A DNA stretch of 64,000 nt, taken from NCBI GenBank assembly GCA_016865505.2, contig AP025252.1, forward strand, positions 124,001 through 188,000. Direction: 5' to 3'. The translations under genes and the position numbers were made by a program. The notes below the pieces were generated by a model that was given only the letters and a program-made list of their open reading frames with translations, was not told where the DNA came from and searched no databases. Positions within the stretch are counted from its first letter, which is position 1. Each line of letters starts with the position of its first letter. This stretch comes from Bryobacterales bacterium F-183 (GTDB lineage Bacteria; Acidobacteriota; Terriglobia; Bryobacterales; Bryobacteraceae). Shown here piece after piece: positions 43,291 to 50,231 of the stretch.

Positions 43291-44736
43291 ATGATCGGTG
43301 ACGATGTCTTTTACGCGTCCGCAGCGGACTTGAACCGGCGGCTGAAGGCCAAAGAGTTTTCCTGCGTTGAGCTGACTCGGGCGTACTGCGACCGGTTGGA
43401 GAAGCTGGGTCCGAAGTACAACGCACTGGCGCTTTCGCTGCGGAAGACGGCGCTGAGCAAGGCCAAAGATATTGACGGCGAGATCAAGCGGGAGCGGTTC
43501 CGCGGTGGACTGCAGGGTGTACCGTTTGCGGTGAAGGATCTGCTGTCGGTGGCGAAGTTCCCGACGACTTGGGGTGCGAAGCCCTATGCCACGCAGGTGT
43601 TCGATTACGATGCCACGGTGGTGAAAAAGCTGGTGAAGTCCGGCGGCGTGCTGATTGGCAAGCTGGCGATGGTGGAACTGGCTGGCGGCGGTGGATACCG
43701 GTATCCGGCGGCGTCGCTGCATGGGCCGGGGTTGAATCCGTGGGATACGGGGCGATGGTCCGGCGGGTCGTCATCGGGTTCAGGATCGGCGGTGGCGGCG
43801 GGATTGACAGGGTACGCGATCGGGTCTGAGACTAACGGATCGATTCTGACGCCGTCGGCATTTTGCGGGGTTACGGGGTTGCGGCCGACGTACGGGCTGG
43901 TGAGCCGGTACGGTGCGATGGCGCTGTCGTGGACGATGGATAAGCTGGGTCCGATGTGCCGGAGCGCTGAGGATTGCGGGTTGGTGCTGAACGCGATTGC
44001 GGGCGGCGATGACCAGGATCCGGGGTCGGCGGGCAAGTCGTTTTATTACACGCCGCAGTACATGAGGCCGGCGAAAGAGATCCGGATCGGGTACGCGCCT
44101 TCGGATTTTGCGGGGGCTCCGGAAGGGGCTGTGCGGAGCGCGTTTCAGGCGGCGTTCCAGGTGTTTCAAGGGATGGGATTCGCGCCGTTCAAAGAGGTCG
44201 CGCTGCCGGAGGAGTATCCGTACGGGGCGGTGGGGTCGACGATTGTGAACTCAGAGGCCGGGTCGATCTTTGAAGAGCTGATTGCGAGTGGCAAGGTGGA
44301 TGAACTTGCGGATCAGCGACAGGCACAAGGGTTGAAGGCTGGGCTGGAGATTCCGGCCAAGGATTACTTGAAGGCGATGCGGATTCGCGGGTTGATCCAG
44401 CAGGCTTTCCGGGAGATGTTCGCGAATGTGGACATATTGCTGGCGCCAGCTCGGAACAATGTCGCGCCTGTGGTGACGGAGCCTTTGGATCGCATGCGTG
44501 CGGCTGCTGCGGGTACTGCGGGGCCTGGGCGTCCTGCGGGTTTGGGGGCGTTGACGACTGCTGGAAATTTAGCAGGTCTGCCGGCGTTGTGCTTGCCGTG
44601 CGGGTTCGCGGATGGGTTGCCGTTGGCGGTGCAGTTAGTGGGGCGGCCGTTTTCTGAGAATCTGCTGCTGAAGGTGGGCGTGGACTTTCAGGCTCGCACG
44701 GACTTTCATAAGCGGCGTCCTCCGGTGGTTGGCTAA
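43291..44736 (+). CDS. amidase signature-family enzyme
   Basis: The 481-residue protein carries the amidase signature triad: Lys82 (FAVKDLL), the cis-Ser within SGGSSSGSGSA (157-167), and the nucleophile Ser184 in GSETNGSILTPS. The C-terminal part ends with LPALCLPCGFADGLPLAVQL, which is typical of GatA-like enzymes. It lacks an N-terminal signal. The gene lies between the small exported protein and MiaE, overlapping the latter by one base (TAATG). GatA itself is less likely, since GatB and GatC are not present. Confidence 0.88.
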   Translation: MIGDDVFYASAADLNRRLKAKEFSCVELTRAYCDRLEKLGPKYNALALSLRKTALSKAKDIDGEIKRERFRGGLQGVPFAVKDLLSVAKFPTTWGAKPYATQVFDYDATVVKKLVKSGGVLIGKLAMVELAGGGGYRYPAASLHGPGLNPWDTGRWSGGSSSGSGSAVAAGLTGYAIGSETNGSILTPSAFCGVTGLRPTYGLVSRYGAMALSWTMDKLGPMCRSAEDCGLVLNAIAGGDDQDPGSAGKSFYYTPQYMRPAKEIRIGYAPSDFAGAPEGAVRSAFQAAFQVFQGMGFAPFKEVALPEEYPYGAVGSTIVNSEAGSIFEELIASGKVDELADQRQAQGLKAGLEIPAKDYLKAMRIRGLIQQAFREMFANVDILLAPARNNVAPVVTEPLDRMRAAAAGTAGPGRPAGLGALTTAGNLAGLPALCLPCGFADGLPLAVQLVGRPFSENLLLKVGVDFQARTDFHKRRPPVVG

Positions 44737-45314
44737 TGTTGCCTTTGTTGTCGCAAACTCCTGCATCTTGGGCTCAGAGCGTTTTGGCGGATCCCGTTGA
44801 GTTGCTGAACGACCATGCCTTTTTGGAAAAGAAGGCTGCCAATAACGCCATGGATCTGATGACTCGCTGGCCTGGGGAGTGGGTTGCGGGTTGGGTGGAG
44901 ACCATGACGAGCGTGGCTCGCGATGAGGCGGCGCATCTGGCTCAAGTCACACGGTTGCTGATGCGGCGGGGCGGGAAGTTGAGCCGGGTGCACAAGAATC
45001 CGTATGCCAATGATCTGCGGATGCTGGTGCGGCGGGGCGAGGCCGGAGAGATTGTCGACCGGCTGTTTGTATCCGCGCTGATCGAGGCGAGGTCCTGCGA
45101 GCGGTTTTCGGTGTTGGCGGAAGTGGCGGAGCCGGAGTTAGCGGCGTTCTATAAGGCCTTGCATTCGTCCGAGCTTGGACATTACAAGGTGTTTTTGAAG
45201 CTGGCGAAGAAGATCGACCCCAAGTGCGAGGCGCGGTGGGAGACGATGCTGGCTCGTGAGGCGGAGATCCTGGCGGCACAGCCTCCAGGGCCGCGGATTC
45301 ATTCGGGTTGCTGA
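44736..45314 (+). CDS. miaE: tRNA-(ms2io6A)-hydroxylase MiaE
   Basis: The ATG at 44736 overlaps the amidase stop (TAATG). The 192-residue non-haem diiron protein has the ligand set of MiaE: DHAFLEKKAA, RDEAAHLAQV, IEARSCERF and SSELGHYKVF, giving Glu and His pairs on a four-helix bundle. MiaE hydroxylates the isopentenyl group of 2-methylthio-N6-isopentenyladenosine at position 37 of tRNA in the presence of oxygen. The 3' end overlaps the convergent CPBP gene by 16 bases. Confidence 0.9.
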   Translation: MLPLLSQTPASWAQSVLADPVELLNDHAFLEKKAANNAMDLMTRWPGEWVAGWVETMTSVARDEAAHLAQVTRLLMRRGGKLSRVHKNPYANDLRMLVRRGEAGEIVDRLFVSALIEARSCERFSVLAEVAEPELAAFYKALHSSELGHYKVFLKLAKKIDPKCEARWETMLAREAEILAAQPPGPRIHSGC

Positions 45315-46129
45315 TCGTAGAGCGGCGAAGGCTGCGTGACGATTGGGGCGCGTTTGAGGAACCAGACGACGGCTGCGAGTACGGCTGTGGTGAGGATGCT
45401 GCCTTCGGGTCCATAGGCGCCGCCTCCGAATAAGGCCGTGGGGTCTACTTTGAGCTGGATGCCCGTTACCTGCATTTCAAATCCAGAGAGATTGGCGCCG
45501 AGCATGGGGAGGGTCCAGTTCCAGCCGAAGTGGATGCCCATGGGGAGCCAGAGGTCGTGACTGCGGAGGAAGGCGTAGCCGAGGACGATGCCCCAGGCGG
45601 CGGTGTTGACCACGGCGAGCAAGGTCGCGTTCTGGTTGCCCATGTGGGCGAAGCCGAAGAGGATGCCGAGGGGGAGTACGGTGGCCCATTCGCCGATGCG
45701 CGGGGCGAGGTACTGGAAGCCGTAGCCTCGGAACATGAGTTCTTCGCCGGCGACTCCGGCGGCGAGCAGGATGGTGACGAAGACCAGGCTGCCCGCGTCG
45801 AACTTGCCTGCCTTTACGAACTGCGCCGAGCCAGTGATGAGGAGACCGATTAAGACCAGTAACGCTGCGCCTGCTCCGGCGGCGAGGCCGTACAGCAGGT
45901 TGCGAGTGGACGCATGGTTCCAGCGGAGGCCGGCGTCGGCCAGGGTCATGTTTTCGTAGATGCGGAGGGTGAAGAGATTGGCGACGAGTCCGGTGAGGAA
46001 CGTGCCAAGGGCGGCTGCTCCAAAGTAGCCGAAGAGGCCGTGGAGCAGCCAGGAAAAGAGGCTAAGCCCCAGCAGCACGAGCAGGACATAGAGGCCTGCC
46101 CGGAGGATGATGGCCTGCCACTTGTTCAT
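45299..46129 (-). CDS. CPBP family intramembrane metalloprotease
   Basis: Start at 46129 (MNKWQAIILRAGLYVLLVLL); the longer frame runs into the GHMP kinase gene. The 276-residue protein has seven or eight hydrophobic segments and the CPBP motifs: GVAGEELMFRGYGFQYL (EExxxR), GILFGFAHMGN (FxxxH) and MGIHFGWNW (HxxxN/B). These Glu and His residues ligate zinc in Rce1-type proteases. Biological targets in bacteria are generally unknown; protection from bacteriocins is one role. It converges with miaE. Confidence 0.88.
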   Translation of the reverse strand: MNKWQAIILRAGLYVLLVLLGLSLFSWLLHGLFGYFGAAALGTFLTGLVANLFTLRIYENMTLADAGLRWNHASTRNLLYGLAAGAGAALLVLIGLLITGSAQFVKAGKFDAGSLVFVTILLAAGVAGEELMFRGYGFQYLAPRIGEWATVLPLGILFGFAHMGNQNATLLAVVNTAAWGIVLGYAFLRSHDLWLPMGIHFGWNWTLPMLGANLSGFEMQVTGIQLKVDPTALFGGGAYGPEGSILTTAVLAAVVWFLKRAPIVTQPSPLYDQQPE

Positions 46130-46130
46130 C

Positions 46131-47141
46131 CTATTTCGAGGTCTTGATTTCGACGCCTTTGGGGGCCACTTTGACCGGGAGTACGGAGACGCCGGGTTGG
46201 GAGGCGATGAGGTCCGACACGCGCTGCTTGGCATCGGGTTCGACGAGGAAGAGGACGCAGCCTCCGCCACCGGCGCCGCATACTTTGGCGGCGGTGGAGC
46301 CTGCCTTGCGGGTGATGGTGATCAGATGGTCAATCGTTTCCGTGGAGATGCCGGGGGCGTTGGTACGGCGGTGTTCCCATTCCGTACGCAGGAGCTTTGA
46401 GACTTCCTTCCAGTCACTCTTTTCGAGCGCGGCGCGCATGGCGTTGGCGATGGCGGCGATTTTGGCGAAGTTCTTTTGGACGTTCTTGTCACCGTCGATG
46501 TGGAGCTTGGTGACTTCCCAGTTGTTGACGCCGGAGTTGCGAGGCTCGCCGGTGTAGGCGAGGACGACGCGGCTTTCGAGGTCCTCAATGGCGACGGGGA
46601 TCGCTTTGCGGATGAGGCCGGCGGGGGTCATCTCAATGGCGCTGACGCCGCCATACATGGCGGGGTAGTAGTCCTGGCAGCCGGTGGGGACCTTGATGAT
46701 GCGGGCTTCGATGTTCTGGGCGATTTCGCGAACGGTTTCGATCTTGTAGCCGGTGTTGCAGAGCTTGTTGAAGGCGCTGACGGTGGAGATCAAGAGCGAA
46801 GACGAGCCGGAGATACCGGCGCCGGCGGGGGCCTCAGAGTTCGTGGTGATGTTGAGGCCGGTTTCCGGGGTGAAGAACTTCAGAACTTCCGCGACGAGGC
46901 CGAGCTTGTGCTTTTTGGCGGTGCGGAGGGCTTCTAGGGAGGCGTAGGTGTCGGTGGCCTTGAGGTCCTGCGAGGCGATGTGGATTTCCGAGTCCGCACG
47001 GGGCTCCAGGATGCAGGACGTGTAGCGGTCAACGGCGAAGTTGACGACGACCGAGTTCGAGTGGAAGAGGTACAGCGGCCAGATGTCGAGCGTGCCGCCC
47101 GCCATGTCGACGCGGCAGGGGGCTTTGGTGGCGATTTTCAT
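46131..47141 (-). CDS. GHMP-superfamily sugar kinase (heptose-kinase-like)
   Basis: The 336-residue protein has the three GHMP motifs: APCRVDMAGGTLDIWP at the start, APAGAGISGSSSLLIS as the ATP-binding loop, and VCGAGGGGCVLFLV near the C-terminus. The front motif with DMAGGTLD is like D-glycero-D-manno-heptose 7-phosphate kinases and fucokinases. The product probably phosphorylates the anomeric carbon of a sugar. The CPBP gene starts two bases after its stop, so the two are cotranscribed. A SPOR gene precedes it on the same strand by 21 bases. Confidence 0.85.
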   Translation of the reverse strand: MKIATKAPCRVDMAGGTLDIWPLYLFHSNSVVVNFAVDRYTSCILEPRADSEIHIASQDLKATDTYASLEALRTAKKHKLGLVAEVLKFFTPETGLNITTNSEAPAGAGISGSSSLLISTVSAFNKLCNTGYKIETVREIAQNIEARIIKVPTGCQDYYPAMYGGVSAIEMTPAGLIRKAIPVAIEDLESRVVLAYTGEPRNSGVNNWEVTKLHIDGDKNVQKNFAKIAAIANAMRAALEKSDWKEVSKLLRTEWEHRRTNAPGISTETIDHLITITRKAGSTAAKVCGAGGGGCVLFLVEPDAKQRVSDLIASQPGVSVLPVKVAPKGVEIKTSK

Positions 47142-47162
47142 GGTTCAGATGCGCAGAAACTG

Positions 47163-47852
47163 TTATCGTCGCACATCTGGGCTGGGTGTAGCTGCTGTTT
47201 GCGCGGGCGGTTCGACGAGGTCGGACGCCTCGAACTTACGCGCGAAGGGCTGAAAACCCATTTCTTTCAACTGTTTTTCTGTGGCTTGGAGTTGTGCTGG
47301 GTCATCAAACGGTCCAGCAACGATGCGGCTGACCAGCGGGGTGACGCCCGGGGATACGAAGGCGGGGATGCCTTTGATGCGTAAGCCCTGGGACATGATG
47401 TCCGCCACGCGCTTTTCGAGGGAGCCGACTTGCAGGTACCAACGGCCAGGCTCGATGGTGAGCGGGGCCTCTACGGCCGCAGGCTTGGGCGGTTCGACGG
47501 GTTGTACGGGCGGTGCCGTTGCTGGGGTGGTGGGCTCGGGCACGGGCTGCGGTGGCGGTTGCGGCTTGGGGGTTTCGACGGGGGCTGGAGCAGCGGCCTG
47601 CACGGCGGGTTGAACGGCGGGTTGAACGGTGGCTTGAGCAGGGGGCGCGGAGGTGCTGCGGCGCGAGGCCAGGTACAGCACGGCAGAGCCTAGGATTGCG
47701 ACAAAGATGGCGATGAAGGCAAAGAGCGCAAACTGTTTGGAACCACGGGTTTCCGGAGGCACGCCCTCTGGAATTTCCATCGACTCCGATTGGTCAGTCG
47801 GCGGGGCCGCGGTCTTGCTTTCGGGTGAATCTTCGTTCTGGAGATTGCCCAT
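47163..47852 (-). CDS. membrane-anchored SPOR-domain protein
   Basis: The 229-residue product has a cytoplasmic N-terminus of about 38 residues, one membrane helix (FALFAFIAIFVAILGSAVLY, about 41-62), a Pro/Ala/Gln-rich periplasmic linker, and a SPOR domain at about 133-205 (GRWYLQVGSLEKRVADIM, SRIVAGPFDDPAQLQATE). SPOR domains bind denuded septal peptidoglycan, so it is a likely cell-division or envelope protein. It is divergent from the FmdE-like gene. Confidence 0.88.
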   Translation of the reverse strand: MGNLQNEDSPESKTAAPPTDQSESMEIPEGVPPETRGSKQFALFAFIAIFVAILGSAVLYLASRRSTSAPPAQATVQPAVQPAVQAAAPAPVETPKPQPPPQPVPEPTTPATAPPVQPVEPPKPAAVEAPLTIEPGRWYLQVGSLEKRVADIMSQGLRIKGIPAFVSPGVTPLVSRIVAGPFDDPAQLQATEKQLKEMGFQPFARKFEASDLVEPPAQTAATPSPDVRR

Positions 47853-47917
47853 CAGGATGCTTATCGTCCGTCTCAGGCGAATACATTAGGGAAAAGGTGC
47901 GGGCCTTAAAATAAAGA

Positions 47918-48406
47918 ATGATGAACGCAAGCCGACGGAAGATGGCGGGGATAGCGCTGGCTGCGATGTTGCCAGCGGTGGCGCACGACGATGAGCAGGA
48001 GCCTCCGATTTCGCGGACGGCGATGGTGAACGGGATGGCGCTGCCGTTTGGGGTGGCCGGGTACCTGATGGGTGAGCGGGCGTTGAAAACGCTGGGACTG
48101 ACGCGGTGCCATGCGGATCTGGAGGTCGCACATTATTGTCCGGCGGGGAGTGAAATGGGCGCGGTGATCGATGGGCTGCAGGCGTCGACGGGCGCGAGCT
48201 TGGGCAAGGGGAATTTGCGACGGGCGGAGTCCAAGGACGTGTATAGCGTGGTGGGGAACCGGCGCACGGGCAAGAAGCTGAAGTTTGTGCTGACGGAGGG
48301 GTTTGTGAAGAAGCATGCGGGGATGTCGACCAAGGACGCATACGCAGCGGGATTGAAGGTAGCGGAGACGAGCGACGGGGAGGTGTTCCGTGTTGTTGCC
48401 GGTTAG
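47918..48406 (+). CDS. exported FmdE-like protein
   Basis: The 162-residue product starts with MMNASRRKMAGIALAAML, a twin-arginine-like signal; ATG 47921 is an equal alternative. The core MALPFGVAGYLMGERALKTL, HYCPAGSEMGAVIDGL and QASTGASLGKGNLRR resembles subunit E of formylmethanofuran dehydrogenase and related proteins, in which HGHxCPG and a later Cys bind metal. Here the first Cys motif is not present, while CHADLEVAHYC holds two later Cys. An exported metal or small-ligand binding role fits. The DUF4198-like gene starts inside its 3' end. Confidence 0.72.
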   Translation: MMNASRRKMAGIALAAMLPAVAHDDEQEPPISRTAMVNGMALPFGVAGYLMGERALKTLGLTRCHADLEVAHYCPAGSEMGAVIDGLQASTGASLGKGNLRRAESKDVYSVVGNRRTGKKLKFVLTEGFVKKHAGMSTKDAYAAGLKVAETSDGEVFRVVAG

Positions 48407-49169
48407 CTTGATGGTGGCGGCGTTGACGTCGCACGATTTGTATCTGAAGTTGATTCCGTACAATCCGGCGCCTGGGGATATGGTGCGGGTGGAGTACCAC
48501 AACGGGGACTCGTTTCCGAATAGCCAGGTGAGTACGAAGGTGGAGCGGCTGAAGGATGCGCGGATTGAGGGCGGGAAGGACTTCTTCCAGTTCCGTATTG
48601 AGGGTACGGCCACGGTGGCGGATGCAAAGGCTCCGGTGAATGCGGGGAACTTTGTGGCAGTGTCGCGCACTGTGCCGAACTTTATCCAACTGGATGCGGC
48701 GAAGTTTGAAGAGTACTTGAAGCATGAGGGGCTCGACGAGATCGTCGCGTGGCGGAAGCAGAACGGGGAGTCCGCCAAGCCGGGGCGGGAGATCTATTCG
48801 AAGTACGCGAAGGCGATTGGGGTGACGAGCATCACGAGCGATGCGTATGCGAAGCCGGTGGGGTTTCCGATTGAGTTTGTGCCGATGCTGAATCCGTATG
48901 AGGTACGGCCGGGGTTCGCGCTGCCGGTGCAGGTGTGGTTCCGGGGGAAGCCCGCGGCGGGCCTGACGGTGGAGGCGTCGAATGCATCACCAAGTGGCGA
49001 GGTTTCGAAGACGGTAGTGGGGAAGACGGATGCGAGCGGGCAGATTCTGATTCCGATTTCGAAGAATGGGCTGTGGAAGCTGCATACGATCAAGATGGAG
49101 CGGCGGCAGGATACGAAGGAAGCGGATTGGGAGAGTTTTTGGTGCAGCCTGACGTTTGAGGTGCAGTAG
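48390..49169 (+). CDS. exported DUF4198-like protein
   Basis: GTG 48390 is chosen because GGGGAGG (48377-48383) sits six bases upstream; the gene overlaps the preceding one by 17 bases. The 259-residue product has an N-terminal signal (MLLPVSLMVAALTSHD). A first beta-rich part begins DLYLKLIPYNPAPGD, then VEFVP-type segment FPIEFVPMLNPYEVRPG, and VEASNASPSGEVSKTVVGKT is an Ig-like second half. DUF4198 proteins are often found with metal uptake systems. The pairing with an FmdE-like protein supports a metal or cofactor role, but no transporter is adjacent. Confidence 0.75.
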   Translation: MLLPVSLMVAALTSHDLYLKLIPYNPAPGDMVRVEYHNGDSFPNSQVSTKVERLKDARIEGGKDFFQFRIEGTATVADAKAPVNAGNFVAVSRTVPNFIQLDAAKFEEYLKHEGLDEIVAWRKQNGESAKPGREIYSKYAKAIGVTSITSDAYAKPVGFPIEFVPMLNPYEVRPGFALPVQVWFRGKPAAGLTVEASNASPSGEVSKTVVGKTDASGQILIPISKNGLWKLHTIKMERRQDTKEADWESFWCSLTFEVQ

Positions 49170-49173
49170 CGTC

Positions 49174-50184
49174 TTAGTTGCCGACGTAGCGGCTGTAGAG
49201 GCTGCGGGCGAGGCCGGGGTCTGTGGTGCCTTTGATGATCGCGCGGCCGTCTGGGAAGACTGTGATCTCGTGGGGTGGGACCTGCAGGCGCAGCGCGAAC
49301 TCGTTGGCGCGTACGGTACCGGCGGTGCTGAGGCGAGCGGCGAGTTCGGCGAGGTCGACGGGGCGCTGGCGTTCGTGAATTTGTACCGCGTTGCGGCCGC
49401 AGAGGCTGATGGGGGCGCGGCGCTTGCCGTCCAAATAACGGAACTCGCGATTGGCGCAGACTCGACATTGCGGGTCCGGGTCGGGCTGGGCGATTTGGCG
49501 AGTGGTTCCTTGCCAGGGATCGAACATGGTGAGTTTGCGAGCGGGGTCGCCGCCGGCGAGGATTTTTAGTGCGAGCGCCGCTTGCCAGGAGGCGACCATC
49601 AGAGTGACCGGGGCGATGACTCCTGCGGTTTCGCAAGTGGGTTGGGCGCCTTGCGGAGGGTCCGGGTAGACGCAGGCGAAACAGGCGGTCTTGTTGGGGA
49701 CTACGGGCATGGCGAGGCCGTAGCTTCCGACGGCGGCGCCGTAGATCCAGGGGATGTTGTTGCTTACCGCCCAGTCGTTGATGAGGTAGCGGGTCTCGAA
49801 GTTGTCCGTCGCGTCGAGGATGAGATGGGTGTCCTCAAAGGCATCCTCGATGGAGGCTGGTGTGAGGTCCTCGACTCGGGGTTCGACGGTGATGCTGGAG
49901 TTGATCTGTGCGAGGCGGCGTGCGGCGGCCTGAGCCTTGGGCATCGCTTCAGCGGCGTCGGCTTCTGTGAACAGCAACTGGCGTTGCAGGTTGCTTTCCT
50001 CGACGTAATCGCGATCAATGATGCGGAGGCGTCCCACACCGGCGCGGACGAGGACTTCGGCGTGTACAGTACCGAGGGCCCCACAGCCTACGAGAGTGAC
50101 GTGGGAGGCGGCGAGTTTTGCCTGCCCCTCTTCACCGATGCCCGAAAAGCGTGTCTGCCGCGAGTAACGGTCCGGACTGGCCAT
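49174..50184 (-). CDS. ThiF/MoeB/HesA family adenylyltransferase
   Basis: Start at ATG 50184 (MASPDRYSRQTRFSGIGEEG) rather than the TTG 18 bases upstream. The 336-residue protein has GCGALGTVHAEVLVRAGVGR for ATP, RDYVEESNLQRQ with the Arg and Asp of the active site, ILDATDNFETRYLIN, and two CxxC pairs (CFAC and CRVC) for zinc. These E1-like enzymes adenylate the C-terminus of a ThiS- or MoaD-like sulfur carrier. About 70 extra C-terminal residues (RNAVQIHERQRPVDLAEL) may be a small partner-binding or sulfur-carrier-like domain. The partner gene is not in this window. Confidence 0.88.
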   Translation of the reverse strand: MASPDRYSRQTRFSGIGEEGQAKLAASHVTLVGCGALGTVHAEVLVRAGVGRLRIIDRDYVEESNLQRQLLFTEADAAEAMPKAQAAARRLAQINSSITVEPRVEDLTPASIEDAFEDTHLILDATDNFETRYLINDWAVSNNIPWIYGAAVGSYGLAMPVVPNKTACFACVYPDPPQGAQPTCETAGVIAPVTLMVASWQAALALKILAGGDPARKLTMFDPWQGTTRQIAQPDPDPQCRVCANREFRYLDGKRRAPISLCGRNAVQIHERQRPVDLAELAARLSTAGTVRANEFALRLQVPPHEITVFPDGRAIIKGTTDPGLARSLYSRYVGN

Positions 50185-50231
50185 ATGCTTTGAGGCTAGC
50201 AACTGCGGGAGGGCTTGTTAAAATCAACGCA

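Noticed and set aside
43291-44736. GatA subunit of a glutamyl-tRNA amidotransferase
   Set aside because: The amidase signature fits, but GatB and GatC are not neighbours and the sequence around the triad is of general amidase type.
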